Source of the DNA: Corynebacterium curieae
Lineage (GTDB): Bacteria > Actinomycetota > Actinomycetes > Mycobacteriales > Mycobacteriaceae
NCBI RefSeq assembly: GCF_027570035.1
Contig: NZ_JAKMUU010000001.1
Location: 62,001 to 126,000 of the forward strand
DNA length: 64,000 bases
Direction: 5' to 3'
The position numbers and the translations under genes are program-made. Within the stretch, counting starts at the first letter, position 1. Each line of letters opens with the position of its first letter. Below, in pieces: positions 45,989 to 54,918 of the stretch. The notes beneath the pieces were generated by a model, which worked only from the letters and a program-made list of their open reading frames with translations, did no database searches and was not told the origin of the DNA.

Positions 45989-46447
45989 TTATCGGCGCGC
46001 GGCGGCCCAATAAGAACTGACAAAGATAATTGCGGCAATTAAAGCGACCGATCCGACTACCGCGCTTACCGGGAACCTGATTTGGTCTAGCCCCGCGTAG
46101 TACTGATTCAAAAGCTCATTTTGCGCCAGTCCGGGCGCTAGGTGGGACTGGACAGCCTCAATGTCGGCACGACTATACGTGTCGCTCACAGAAGAGACGT
46201 ATTGCGGGGTTTGTACGACAACCGTATCTAGCCCTGTTGCATCCTGAAGTTCCTGAGCTATGTCCCGAACATCAGGAGCTCGGTTTGCAGCTACATCAAC
46301 CACCGCGATCCCATCTCCCTCCTTTAATCCCTTTGCCACATCAGCATTAAGATCAACATCTTGACCGTGGATTGGGTTCGTGTATGCCACACCGTCTTCG
46401 TGGAGCTGCTCTGCCAAGTCCGTAATATCTACCCCTGCGGGAATCAC
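45989..46447 (-). CDS. DUF6676-like membrane protein (Rv1476 type)
   Basis: 152 aa from GTG 46447 (VIPAGVDITDLAEQL), preceded by GGAAGGG at good spacing; the frame extends 21 codons further but without a site. The luminal-type N-terminal domain has GVDITDLAEQLHEDGVAYTNP and GDGIAVVDVAANRAPDVRDIAQELQDATGLDTVVVQTPQYVSSVSDTYSRADIEA, followed by one membrane helix SAVVGSVALIAAIIFVSSYW and a short basic end. This is the protein seen beside aconitase in corynebacteria and mycobacteria (Rv1476); function unknown. Divergent from acn. Confidence 0.85.
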   Translation of the reverse strand: MIPAGVDITDLAEQLHEDGVAYTNPIHGQDVDLNADVAKGLKEGDGIAVVDVAANRAPDVRDIAQELQDATGLDTVVVQTPQYVSSVSDTYSRADIEAVQSHLAPGLAQNELLNQYYAGLDQIRFPVSAVVGSVALIAAIIFVSSYWAAARR

Positions 46448-46557
46448 GTGTGTCCCTTCCTTAAATATAGGGCTAGTGAACCTTGTCTCCCTCAAGATAC
46501 GAGCCGTCACTCGACGTTCAGCCCCTCAACTCGCCGGTTTTTGAGAAAAGGTGAAAA

Positions 46558-46580
46558 CAGAACGCTTGTACTGTTACAAT
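46558..46580 (+). promoter_or_regulatory. acn promoter with AcnR operator
   Basis: CAGAACGCTTGTACTG at 46558-46573 fits the AcnR operator consensus CAGNACnnncGTACTG reported for C. glutamicum (one spacer base differs). It ends one base before TACAAT (46575-46580), a near-perfect -10, so bound AcnR would block RNA polymerase. The implied leader to the GTG at 46776 is about 190 nt. Confidence 0.85.
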
Positions 46581-46734
46581 GGCAGCGACCGAAGGTTTTA
46601 GCCTCTACAATATCTAGGTGAACCATCGCGTTCTTTGTCGCCTTCAGCACAGCGGGCCCCATGGCCGCGTCAGATCACATTGACAGTCTGAAGCGCAGCG
46701 CACTCCCCCGAAGTGCTGCAGGGCGGCGATTAAC

Positions 46735-46752
46735 AAACAGAACACACTGTTT
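46735..46752 (+). promoter_or_regulatory. inverted repeat before aconitase start
   Basis: AAACAGAACACACTGTTT: perfect 6-bp arms with a 6-bp centre, 24 nt before the acn start codon. The inner CAGAAC...CTG resembles part of the AcnR motif, so it may be a second weak operator or a leader hairpin. Confidence 0.4.
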
Positions 46753-46775
46753 ATCAACAAGGAATGGAGCTCCCT

Positions 46776-49589
46776 GTGACTGAAAGCTTGAACTCCTTCG
46801 AGGCCAAGAAGACTCTTGATGTCAATGGCAAGTCCTACGACTACTTTGACATCAACGCCGTTTCTGGCTTGAAGAAGTTGCCGTACTCCCTAAAGGTGCT
46901 AGCAGAAAACCTGCTGCGCAATGAGGATGGCAAGAATGTAACCAAGGACCACATCAACGCCCTGGCTAACTGGGATCCGGAAGCAGAGCCAGATACCGAA
47001 ATCCAGTTCACTCCAGCACGTGTCCTCATGCAGGACTTCACCGGCGTTCCTTGCGTTGTCGACCTCGCCACCATGCGTGAGGCTGTCTCCGCCTTGGGTG
47101 GTACCCCGGATCAGGTTAACCCGCTTAACCCGGCTGAGATGGTTATTGACCACTCCGTTATCGTTGAGGCTTTCGGTTCCACCGACGCGCTCGAAAAGAA
47201 CGTCGAGATTGAGTACCAGCGCAACGAAGAGCGCTACCAATTCCTCCGCTGGGGTGCAGAGAACTTCTCTAACTTCCGCGTTGTTCCTCCGGGAACCGGC
47301 ATTGTCCACCAGGTAAACATCGAGTACCTGTCCCGCGTTGTCTTTGATAATGAGGGACTTGCTTACCCGGATACCTGTATCGGTACTGACTCCCATACCA
47401 CCATGGAAAATGGCCTTGGCATTTTGGGCTGGGGCGTCGGTGGCATTGAAGCAGAGGCTGCCATGCTGGGCCAGCCGGTCTCCATGCTTATCCCGAAGGT
47501 CGTAGGCTTTAAGCTGACCGGCGAAATTCCTACTGGTGTTACCGCAACCGACGTTGTCCTGACCATCACTGAGATGCTGCGTGAGCACGGCGTCGTCCAG
47601 AAGTTCGTTGAGTTCTACGGCAACGGCGTGAAGTCCGTGCCGCTGGCTAACCGCGCCACCATCGGCAATATGTCTCCTGAGTTCGGTTCCACCGCAGCGA
47701 TCTTCCCGATCGACGAAGAGACCACCAAGTACCTTGAGCTCACCGGCCGCCCGCAGGAGCAGATTGACCGCGTCGAGGCGTACGCCAAGGCGCAGGGCAT
47801 GTGGTTGGAAGAGGATGCTCCGGAGGCAAAGTACTCCGAATACCTCGAGCTGGACCTCTCCACCGTCGTTCCTTCCATCGCCGGCCCGAAGCGCCCGCAG
47901 GATCGCATCTTGTTGACCGAGGCCAAGGAACAGTTCCGTAAGGACTTGGATAATTACACCACCGATGAGGTCTGCGTTGATGAATCCTCCGTTGAGGCAA
48001 AGCGCATGTCTGCAGAAGGTGGCGCTCCGGCTATGGAAGACGTCACTGGCGGTTTGAACAAGGCTCGTGAGGGCCACGGAGAATCCTCTGCTACCGGTGC
48101 GAAGGGCCGTCACTCGAATCCGATTACCGTTGAGTCCCAAAATGGTGGCGAATTCACCTTGGACCACGGCATGGTTGCCATTGCTTCCATTACTTCTTGT
48201 ACCAACACCTCCAACCCATCCGTCATGGTGGGCGCGGGTCTTATTGCCCGCAAGGCTGCAGAAAAGGGTCTCCAGTCCAAGCCGTGGGTTAAGACCATTT
48301 GTGCACCTGGTTCCCAGGTTGTTGATGGTTACTTCCAGCGCGCAGACCTCTGGAAGGACCTTGAGGCTATGGGCTTCTACCTCTCCGGTTTCGGCTGCAC
48401 CACCTGTATTGGTAACTCCGGCCCGCTGCCGGATGAAGTCTCCGCTGCTATTAACGAAAATGATCTTGCGGCCACCGCAGTCCTTTCTGGTAACCGCAAC
48501 TTCGAGGGCCGCATTTCTCCGGACGTCAAGATGAACTACTTGGCTTCCCCAATCATGGTTATCGCTTATGCTATTGCCGGTACCATGGACTTTGACTTCG
48601 ACGAGCAGCCTTTGGGCCAAGATAAGGAAGGCAACGATGTCTTCCTGAAGGACATCTGGCCATCCCCGCAGGAGATTGAGGACACCATTCAGTCCGCGAT
48701 CTCCCGCGAAATGTACGAGGCTGACTATGCCGACGTCTTCAAAGGCGATGATGCATGGCGCAACCTTGACGTACCAGAGGGCGAGACCTTCAAGTGGGAT
48801 GAGGATTCCACCTATATCCGTAAGGCTCCTTATTTCAATGGCATGCCAACCGAGCCGAACCCGGTTGAAGACATCAAGGGTGCTCGCGTACTGGCGAAGC
48901 TTGGAGACTCCGTCACCACTGACCACATCTCCCCTGCGTCCGCTATTAAGCCGGGCACCCCGGCTGCGCAGTACCTCGATGAAAACGGCGTTGCCCGCCA
49001 GGACTACAACTCATTGGGCTCCCGCCGCGGTAACCACGAGGTCATGATGCGCGGTACCTTCGCCAATATTCGCCTGGCAAACCAGCTGGTTGACGTCACC
49101 GGTGGCTACACCCGTGACTTCACCCAGGAAGGCGGACCGCAGGCCTTCATCTTTGATGCTTGCCAGAACTACAAGGAAGCCGGCATTCCGCTCGTTGTCA
49201 TTGCTGGTAAGGAGTATGGCACCGGCTCCTCCCGTGACTGGGCTGCCAAGGGCACCAACCTGCTTGGTGTGAAGGCTGTTATTACCGAATCCTTCGAGCG
49301 TATTCACCGTTCCAACTTGATCGGCATGGGCGTTATCCCGCTGCAGTTCCCGCAGGGTGAGTCCCATGAGTCGCTCGGTTTGGACGGTACCGAGACCTTC
49401 GATATTGAGGGTATTTCCGCCTTCAATGATGGCTCTATCCCCAAGACCGTCCACGTCACCGCTACCAAGGAGTCTGGCGAGACCGTCGAGTTTGATGCCG
49501 ACGTCCGCATCGACACCCCGGGTGAGGCTGACTACTTCCGCCACGGCGGCATCCTGCAGTACGTCCTGCGTCAGATGGTCAAGAACTAA
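46776..49589 (+). CDS. acn: aconitate hydratase
   Basis: 937 aa from GTG 46776 ([16 protein letters not shown]), with GGAG six nt upstream; this N-terminus matches C. glutamicum Acn. The 4Fe-4S cluster cysteines are Cys475 ([10 protein letters not shown]), Cys541 and Cys544 ([12 protein letters not shown]). C-terminal swivel domain with [14 protein letters not shown]. It isomerises citrate to isocitrate in the TCA cycle. Codon use is strongly biased (many GGC, ACC, AAG), pointing to high expression. Controlled by AcnR at the promoter; in C. glutamicum RipA, RamA and GlxR also act on it. Confidence 0.98.
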   Translation: MTESLNSFEAKKTLDVNGKSYDYFDINAVSGLKKLPYSLKVLAENLLRNEDGKNVTKDHINALANWDPEAEPDTEIQFTPARVLMQDFTGVPCVVDLATMREAVSALGGTPDQVNPLNPAEMVIDHSVIVEAFGSTDALEKNVEIEYQRNEERYQFLRWGAENFSNFRVVPPGTGIVHQVNIEYLSRVVFDNEGLAYPDTCIGTDSHTTMENGLGILGWGVGGIEAEAAMLGQPVSMLIPKVVGFKLTGEIPTGVTATDVVLTITEMLREHGVVQKFVEFYGNGVKSVPLANRATIGNMSPEFGSTAAIFPIDEETTKYLELTGRPQEQIDRVEAYAKAQGMWLEEDAPEAKYSEYLELDLSTVVPSIAGPKRPQDRILLTEAKEQFRKDLDNYTTDEVCVDESSVEAKRMSAEGGAPAMEDVTGGLNKAREGHGESSATGAKGRHSNPITVESQNGGEFTLDHGMVAIASITSCTNTSNPSVMVGAGLIARKAAEKGLQSKPWVKTICAPGSQVVDGYFQRADLWKDLEAMGFYLSGFGCTTCIGNSGPLPDEVSAAINENDLAATAVLSGNRNFEGRISPDVKMNYLASPIMVIAYAIAGTMDFDFDEQPLGQDKEGNDVFLKDIWPSPQEIEDTIQSAISREMYEADYADVFKGDDAWRNLDVPEGETFKWDEDSTYIRKAPYFNGMPTEPNPVEDIKGARVLAKLGDSVTTDHISPASAIKPGTPAAQYLDENGVARQDYNSLGSRRGNHEVMMRGTFANIRLANQLVDVTGGYTRDFTQEGGPQAFIFDACQNYKEAGIPLVVIAGKEYGTGSSRDWAAKGTNLLGVKAVITESFERIHRSNLIGMGVIPLQFPQGESHESLGLDGTETFDIEGISAFNDGSIPKTVHVTATKESGETVEFDADVRIDTPGEADYFRHGGILQYVLRQMVKN

Positions 49590-49606
49590 GAACTTCACTA
49601 CGCCTC

Positions 49607-49633
49607 CTCTTAGCTCAGGAATTGGGCTAAGAG
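49607..49633 (+). other. hairpin after acn
   Basis: CTCTTAGC (49607-49614) and GCTAAGAG (49626-49633) pair exactly around an 11-nt loop, 18 nt after the acn stop. No T run follows, so it may protect the mRNA end rather than terminate. Confidence 0.5.
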
Positions 49634-49650
49634 AGTAAGTTCGGTCGAAA

Positions 49651-49702
49651 GCGCGGGGTTGCACTGCCCTCTCCTGTGGAGGGCAAGGCGACCCCGCGTT
49701 TC
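49651..49702 (+). terminator. strong double-stem terminator after acn
   Basis: GCGCGGGGTTG pairs with CGACCCCGCG, enclosing an inner stem TGCCCTC/GAGGGCA, followed by TTTCG. It separates acn from acnR. Confidence 0.85.
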
Positions 49703-49782
49703 GTCACGTAGACATTATTAATTATTTAATATTACTAAGCACTTTAAATTTAGACGTTTCCCATAAAGGAGAGTTCCCTGCT
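49703..49782 (+). promoter_or_regulatory. AT-rich promoter region of acnR
   Basis: Between the terminator and acnR the sequence is unusually A/T-rich (ATTATTAATTATTTAATATTAC). TAATAT and similar hexamers can act as a -10. An AAAGGAG site stands about 10 nt before the acnR ATG. The arrangement suggests that acnR has its own promoter here. Confidence 0.5.
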
Positions 49783-50358
49783 ATGCCCATCGTGAGCGAA
49801 TCTGAACTTAGCCGCCGTCGGCACGACATTCTCGTAGGTTCTCGCCGCTGCTTTGCAGAACACGGCTACGAGGGGGCTACAGTTCGGCTGCTAGAACAGG
49901 CAACGGGCAAGTCACGCGGCGCGATCTTTCACCACTTCGGCGATAAAGAGTCACTCTTTCTTGCCTTGGCGCAAGAGGATGCGGCTCGCCAAGCTGAAGT
50001 CGTTGCCCAAAATGGCTTGGTAGAAGTCATGCGCGAAATGCTTCAGCATCCTGAGCGCCACGATTGGCTTGCCACTCGCCTGGAAATCACCTCCCTCCTA
50101 CGCACTGATCCCTCATTCGCCGCTCGGTGGAAGGAAAATCAGTCGGTTCGTGATGAGGCCGTGCGGGCACGATTGGCTTCCAATGCGGATAAGGGCCGAC
50201 TACGTGATGATGTAGAAATCGACACCCTGGCCATTTATCTAGAGGTGTTCATGGATGGGTTCATCAACCGGCTCGCCTTGGGTGATACCGCAGAGTTGGA
50301 AAGTGTTCTTGATTTAGTGGAACAATCCATCCGCGGTACTCAGGCGAGCCGGCATTAA
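49783..50358 (+). CDS. acnR: TetR-family repressor AcnR
   Basis: 191 aa. N-terminal TetR helix-turn-helix at about 12-58 (ILVGSRRCFAEHGYEGATVRLLEQATGKSRGAIFHHFGDKESLFLAL), then the ligand domain. AcnR of C. glutamicum binds citrate with Mg2+ and represses acn; position right after acn and length agree. A matching operator lies in the acn promoter. ATG 49783 with AAAGGAGAG upstream. Confidence 0.95.
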   Translation: MPIVSESELSRRRHDILVGSRRCFAEHGYEGATVRLLEQATGKSRGAIFHHFGDKESLFLALAQEDAARQAEVVAQNGLVEVMREMLQHPERHDWLATRLEITSLLRTDPSFAARWKENQSVRDEAVRARLASNADKGRLRDDVEIDTLAIYLEVFMDGFINRLALGDTAELESVLDLVEQSIRGTQASRH

Positions 50359-50435
50359 TCCCGCGCATAGCCCATCCAGCTCTCGGCTGCGTCTTACCTC
50401 AGGGACGCAATGGCCGAGAGCATTTTTGCATTCGC

Positions 50436-51572
50436 TCAGCACTGTGGCGCCGGCAATACCTTCTCTTCGACTTGGGCATAAGTTGATATTTCCGCCATAA
50501 ACTTTGGGTCGTGGCAGGCAACCACCAAGGCACTACCGGACTGCAGCGCGTAGTGGATTAGTTGGTGCATTAACCCCCGGTCCGCAGCAGAAAGCAAGGT
50601 ATCTGGCTCGTCGAGCAGTACCTTCTGGCGGTGCTGCCCTATGACGTGAGCAACTTGCGCAAGGCGCAGGCGAGACGATGATAAATCGAGAGGGTGATCT
50701 GCAGGATTTAATCCCAGCAGGTCGCACAAGGTTGCATCGGGGACGAATTGCTCCACCGTGGAAAATACCGCCTGGTCAAACGGCGATTGCAGGGCAAGAG
50801 CTGGTGTATTCCGTACGACTCCTGCTCCATCGAGCCCGGCGGCGGCGCGCAGGAGCGTAGTCTTGCCGCTGCCATTATCACCGCGCAGCCAGGTCACCCC
50901 TGATTCCGCGATGGGGATTTCTACTGGGCCGACGCTAAAGGCAATTCCAGTGGGTTGGCTAAATTGCCACCACTTCTTTTTCGCTGCACCCCGGCGGGCC
51001 GTCAACGGACCTATGCTCCCCGTCCGGCCAGTCGGAGAAATCCGCGGCAGCTCGACGGGCCTTACGAAAGGTTCTCTTCCAATGATTTTTCCGCCCAATT
51101 CTGGCCAGGAAGTACTCGACACAGAAATGATGCAGGAATGCGGCATTGCCTGCAAAAGGCGAACCATTTGCGCGCGCGACTCAGAGTCAAGCCCGGCTGC
51201 AGGTTCACATACAATCACGATTTCCGGTTCGCGGATGGCCACAGTGGCTGCTGCTAACCTGCGAGTTTGGCCACCAGAAAGCTGCGTTGGGTTGTGTTCG
51301 CAATAGTCAGAAAGCCCCACTGCGCAAAGCATTCGCTCCCCACGGAGTTGCATCTCAGCAGCAGGCACGCCGGCGTTTTCGAGACCTAGGACTACTTCTT
51401 CCATGCAGGTTTCACGAAGAAAGCTAATCTGTGCTGAGGCATCCGTGCCGATGATGGCCTCGGTTGATAGGTCTTCCGCTAGCTGTGCGGCAACGTCTTC
51501 TACAGCTTTGGATGGCTCAACAAGTACCTGATAGATCGACCCAGGAGTGGGTTGAATGCGGGCTAGGTCCAT
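50436..51572 (-). CDS. ECF transporter ATPase, two fused and unequal NBDs
   Basis: 378 aa containing two ABC halves. Half 1 (about 1-165) lacks Walker A (the place reads VEPSKAVEDVAAQ) and the switch histidine, but has LSGGQ at 98-102 and Walker B VIVCEP with Glu123. Half 2 (about 205-378) has Walker A GDNGSGKTT at 231-239, Walker B LLDEPD with Glu322 and His354, but its signature is LSSSR near 297. Together they make one complete ATP site and one broken one. It powers the ECF T and S components encoded upstream in the operon (start overlaps ecfT end by 10 nt). Confidence 0.88.
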   Translation of the reverse strand: MDLARIQPTPGSIYQVLVEPSKAVEDVAAQLAEDLSTEAIIGTDASAQISFLRETCMEEVVLGLENAGVPAAEMQLRGERMLCAVGLSDYCEHNPTQLSGGQTRRLAAATVAIREPEIVIVCEPAAGLDSESRAQMVRLLQAMPHSCIISVSSTSWPELGGKIIGREPFVRPVELPRISPTGRTGSIGPLTARRGAAKKKWWQFSQPTGIAFSVGPVEIPIAESGVTWLRGDNGSGKTTLLRAAAGLDGAGVVRNTPALALQSPFDQAVFSTVEQFVPDATLCDLLGLNPADHPLDLSSSRLRLAQVAHVIGQHRQKVLLDEPDTLLSAADRGLMHQLIHYALQSGSALVVACHDPKFMAEISTYAQVEEKVLPAPQC

Positions 51573-52255
51573 TTAGCAATCACCACCACAAGGCTAATTA
51601 ACGGAATGACAAGGCGTAAGACACGGGAGACCATGGTATCGGCAACGGGTCGCAGCAGACTACGTTGCCCTTCCTGGTCGAACCCGACGGCGGCCAAGGC
51701 CTGACCGCGTTGGGTTCCTTGGGTAAGGAGGCGGGCGATTACGGGAACAATGACACGCGAGATGGTATTGCGCCAGGTCACGGAGATGCCGGCTAGTTGA
51801 TTAGCTTCCCGGACGCAGCACCACGCGTGCGCGCCTTGGGGCAGGGTTTGGAGGGAGGCTCCAACGATATACGCCACCTTATGGCCAGCGCGGGAAACTT
51901 GCAGCCATTTGGCGATATCAGCAATGCGAAGCGCTGCCATGGCTGCGATGAAGCAGGACATAAGGGCACAAAATCTTAAGGTGAGGTTGCCGGCAAGCGC
52001 CAGGCCGTCAGCAGTAATCAGCGGGAGCACCTGGTGATCACCATAGGGGGCATGGATAACCAGCATCGAAAGGGCCGCTGGCGTGCTCAGCGCCACCGTT
52101 GTCAAAATCACGGAGGCATTGCGGGTAGAGGCAGTACCGCACGCAAGAGCGATGAGTGCCACGCTTGCCGACGCCACCGGGGTATTCAGCGCCAAAGTAA
52201 GGAACCAGCCGCAGGCCGCCATGGTGACTACGGTGGCGGGATGGAGGCTTTGCAT
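51563..52255 (-). CDS. ECF transporter transmembrane protein EcfT
   Basis: 230 aa. Four to five hydrophobic helices (FLTLALNTPVASASVALIALACG, ASVILTTVALSTPAALSMLV, FCALMSCFIAAMAALRI, and C-terminal LRLVIPLISLVVVIA), a central region GASLQTLPQGAHAWCCVREANQLAGI and coupling helix LLTQGTQRGQALAAVGFDQEG with the Arg-Gly characteristic of EcfT. It links the ATPase to the substrate-binding S protein. ATG 52255 overlaps the stop of the S gene (TAATG). Confidence 0.88.
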   Translation of the reverse strand: MQSLHPATVVTMAACGWFLTLALNTPVASASVALIALACGTASTRNASVILTTVALSTPAALSMLVIHAPYGDHQVLPLITADGLALAGNLTLRFCALMSCFIAAMAALRIADIAKWLQVSRAGHKVAYIVGASLQTLPQGAHAWCCVREANQLAGISVTWRNTISRVIVPVIARLLTQGTQRGQALAAVGFDQEGQRSLLRPVADTMVSRVLRLVIPLISLVVVIAKWT

Positions 52256-53001
52256 TAGCGTGGCTGGAGCGATTCCCGGGTGCGTTGCGGCAATGCCTTT
52301 ACCGACGCCCAGACGATGAGGAAAACCAGTGCCTTATCCAGGGGATCCGAGATAAAGGACTGTAGCGTGACCGAGGCGATGAGGGAATTGCCTAGCTCTC
52401 GGAAGAGCGAGACGACCGCGCCCGTACCTAGACCCGCGGTGCCACCATAGACAAACGCGGCCACTGGGGCGGCGAGCATGCCGGAGATGATGCCGATAAT
52501 AGCACCGCCGAGGACAACCCACCATACCTTGGTGAATGCGCCCTTCTTGATGATCAATCCGGAAAGGAACCCCGTGGCGGCGGACGCTGCAGCGAAGGGC
52601 AAGGCGGCAGGGTTGAGTAGTCCCCATACGACGGAGGACAACGTGCCGGTAGCTAAGCCAGCGATGGGGCCGGCGAGCGCGGCTACCAGGACAGTTCCCA
52701 CGGAATCGATATAGAGGGGAATGCCGATAGAACCGATGATTTCACCGACGACAATATTGAGTACTAGTGCCACAGGGATAATGGCGATGGTTCGCGCCGG
52801 TAGCGCCGGGACGGTGCCAGCTAGAAGGAGCGCAGCGCCAATGAGGTAGCCGGCGAGGGTAATGAGTGCTTCGGTCGAACCTGCTACGGATTCCCAGTCC
52901 GTTGGCCGCAAAAGTACGAGGTAGATCCACGTTGCGGTGACAACAAGTGCACCCGCGATGAGCATGGCCTTGCGCGCAGGGGTGAGAGAAAGCTGTGACA
53001 C
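52255..53001 (-). CDS. ECF transporter substrate-binding (S) component
   Basis: 248 aa from GTG 53001 (VSQLSLTPARKAMLIAGALVV); an upstream TTG at 53049 is less likely. About six hydrophobic helices. The GEIIGSIGIPLYIDSVGTVLVAALAGPIAGLATGTLSSVVWGLLNPAALPFA stretch is typical of S components. Substrate cannot be read from sequence; the adjacent nucleoside hydrolase gene suggests a nucleoside, base or ribose-derived compound. First of the cistrons S-T-A, each start overlapping the preceding stop. Confidence 0.82.
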   Translation of the reverse strand: MSQLSLTPARKAMLIAGALVVTATWIYLVLLRPTDWESVAGSTEALITLAGYLIGAALLLAGTVPALPARTIAIIPVALVLNIVVGEIIGSIGIPLYIDSVGTVLVAALAGPIAGLATGTLSSVVWGLLNPAALPFAAASAATGFLSGLIIKKGAFTKVWWVVLGGAIIGIISGMLAAPVAAFVYGGTAGLGTGAVVSLFRELGNSLIASVTLQSFISDPLDKALVFLIVWASVKALPQRTRESLQPR

Positions 53002-53086
53002 AATAATAGTCCAAATCCAAATACCGAAAAAGGGCAGAGTAAACGCCAACCGCGGGTGGTGCTACTTTCCTATGTCACCTCGGAAA

Positions 53087-53112
53087 GCGGCCTCGCACGG
53101 CACGTGCGCCGC
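53087..53112 (-). other. GC-rich hairpin between nucleoside hydrolase and ECF genes
   Basis: CGCACG and CGTGCG flank GCA, extended outward by GCGG/CCGC with a three-base bulge. It lies 35 nt after the hydrolase stop and 86 nt before the S-component start, so could end the first transcript partly or act in the leader. Confidence 0.4.
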
Positions 53113-53146
53113 GGATAATAGTAGAGGTTCTGCTTGTTAAATGCCA

Positions 53147-54118
53147 CTAATGCGAAGCCAAAAGCGTAAATCCCCGCGCGAATTCTTGGTGTGCAGCCTC
53201 AATGTCAGCAGCAGTTACCAGTCGCGCGTTATGGGCACGGCCCCAATGGTTGCGCAAATCCGCAACGCTTGTCCCCCGCAACAGCGGCGAGTCCGCTTCA
53301 ACGGCAACGGTGGTCTCGGCCGCTTTATAGTTGATGCGCCCCAGAGCAATCATGCAGGTCAAAAGATCGTGAATCTGTGCTTGATAGCCCTCTCCTTGCT
53401 CCTGATGGAATTCAAAATAGAATCGCAGCACGTCCGGCAAAAATTCTGCTGCGGGGTGCTGCCCCAACAATTCCATAACCTCTCCTAGGCGCTGCGGGGT
53501 GAGGAGAAACTGTTCCGTTACTTCAAGGGAACACAGCGTGGTGGGAACTTGTGGGGCGGTAGAACGAAAGTGTTGAGCAGCGGCGTGTGGATCAACCCAA
53601 AAGTTCCACTCGGCAGTTGGCGTGGTGTTTCCGCGATAGTTCACTGCCCCACCCATGATCGTGATGGCGCCGAACCGTGCGGCAGCCTTGCTATGGGTTT
53701 CTTCGAACGCGGCTAGGTTGGTGACCGGCCCGGTGACGATAAGTTGCAGATCGTCATGGGCGGCTAAGGCTTCTTCCCATACCTGGCGCCAATCACGGTG
53801 GAGCGGCTCGGTAGCGGGAGCGGGGGCGGTCGCGTAGCCCAGTCCTGTCGGGCCGTGGGTCTCTGGGGTTGTAGTAAGTTCCACCTTGAGGGGCTGAGGC
53901 AGGCCGGGGGCTACGGGGACTTGGGAAAGCGAGCACAGATCCAGGATCCAGCGGGCATTGGCCGCAGTTTGGTCCGCTTCGACATTGCCGGCCGTGGTGG
54001 TAACGCCCACCAGCTCGATCTCACCGGCATGATGCAGGCCCGCTAAGTACATCAGGGCGAGGCAATCATCGATGCCGGGATCACAATCAATAAGTACAAC
54101 TGGTCGCGAGGCAGTCAT
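53147..54118 (-). CDS. inosine-uridine preferring nucleoside hydrolase
   Basis: 323 aa. The calcium-binding signature DCDPGIDD is at 11-18. Other family parts: VAPGLPQPL, ETHGPTGLGY, LQLIVTGPVTNLAAFEE and ITIMGGAVNYRGNTTPTAEWNFWVDPHAA. It hydrolyses ribonucleosides to base and ribose for salvage. It is followed on the same strand by the ECF transporter, suggesting uptake of the substrate or product. ATG 54118; preceded by an unrelated SDR gene. Confidence 0.93.
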   Translation of the reverse strand: MTASRPVVLIDCDPGIDDCLALMYLAGLHHAGEIELVGVTTTAGNVEADQTAANARWILDLCSLSQVPVAPGLPQPLKVELTTTPETHGPTGLGYATAPAPATEPLHRDWRQVWEEALAAHDDLQLIVTGPVTNLAAFEETHSKAAARFGAITIMGGAVNYRGNTTPTAEWNFWVDPHAAAQHFRSTAPQVPTTLCSLEVTEQFLLTPQRLGEVMELLGQHPAAEFLPDVLRFYFEFHQEQGEGYQAQIHDLLTCMIALGRINYKAAETTVAVEADSPLLRGTSVADLRNHWGRAHNARLVTAADIEAAHQEFARGFTLLASH

Positions 54119-54139
54119 AATGCCAGCCAGTCTAGCGCC

Positions 54140-54814
54140 TTACTTGATGGAGCTTACCGGGTCTTTGCCATCGACAAAGGCGATAGGCGACTCCGGCAGG
54201 CTGTCGCGGCCGAGGGCTTCGACGATAACGTCCGCAACCAGCTCGCGCGAAGAAGTCATGGACTCTTGCAGCATCTTGTCCTCGATCAGCTCCAGTCCCT
54301 GTGCCCGTTCTTCGGTCAGCATCGCAGGCTTGAGGATGAGATGGGGGTAATCGGCCTTAACCAAACGGTTGTCTACTTCCTTCTTCGACTCAACGTAGGC
54401 ATACCACTTTTCATCGGCGGGATCCGTGGTCGCTTCCTGGGAGCCGACATAAGAAATCATCAGGTAGGAGGGCAACTTCTTCCCCTCTTGCTCCAGCTTT
54501 TCCATCGCGTCGAGGGTAGCCAAGGCACCATCTCGGTCCACGGCCCAGGTGAGGTCTGCTCCACCGCGGCCGCCATTGCCAGCACCCCAGACAACAGCAT
54601 CATAATCGGCGAAAAGCTCCGCCCATTGTTCAGCTGACTGCTCTGTAATATCTGCCACAACGGGCGTCGCCCCGAGCTTTTCAATATCTGCCTTCTGCTC
54701 AGGGTTACGAATAAGTGAATGGACCTCGTGGCCGGCTTCCACCAACTTTGGGGCGGTCAGAAGTCCGACCTTTCCGTGTCCTCCGATGTACAGAATCTTC
54801 TTTTTATCAGTCAT
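54140..54814 (-). CDS. NAD(P)-binding atypical short-chain reductase
   Basis: 224 aa from ATG 54814 (MTDKKKILYIGGHGKVGLLTAPKL), GGGAAAG upstream. The dinucleotide site IGGHGKVG differs from classical SDRs and fits the NmrA/flavin-reductase-like atypical group. DYDAVVWGAGNGGRGGADLTWAVDRDGALATLDAMEK and a YVESKKEVD element (Tyr-x3-Lys-like) follow. Substrate unknown. It is 21 nt from the nucleoside hydrolase start and may be cotranscribed. Confidence 0.85.
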   Translation of the reverse strand: MTDKKKILYIGGHGKVGLLTAPKLVEAGHEVHSLIRNPEQKADIEKLGATPVVADITEQSAEQWAELFADYDAVVWGAGNGGRGGADLTWAVDRDGALATLDAMEKLEQEGKKLPSYLMISYVGSQEATTDPADEKWYAYVESKKEVDNRLVKADYPHLILKPAMLTEERAQGLELIEDKMLQESMTSSRELVADVIVEALGRDSLPESPIAFVDGKDPVSSIK

Positions 54815-54905
54815 ACTTTCCCACCGTAACAACGACTCCTCAAACCTGCAGACGCCTCTATCCGAGCAGCTCCCATAAATGGCCACGGTGACTAGTACAA
54901 GCAGA

Positions 54906-54911
54906 TAGAAT
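54906..54911 (+). promoter_or_regulatory. -10 element, leaderless start of ACT-domain gene
   Basis: TAGAAT ends 7 nt before the ATG at 54919, with no ribosome site between. Confidence 0.6.
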
Positions 54912-54918
54912 TGCGTGC

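Noticed and set aside
46899..48926. 675-codon open frame antisense to acn
   Set aside because: It is entirely inside the strongly biased aconitase gene; biased codons suppress stops on the opposite strand. No ribosome site or known motif.
53050..53146. Thiamine or other vitamin riboswitch upstream of the ECF genes
   Set aside because: The THI-box blocks and other known riboswitch cores are not present; only a GC-rich hairpin is seen.
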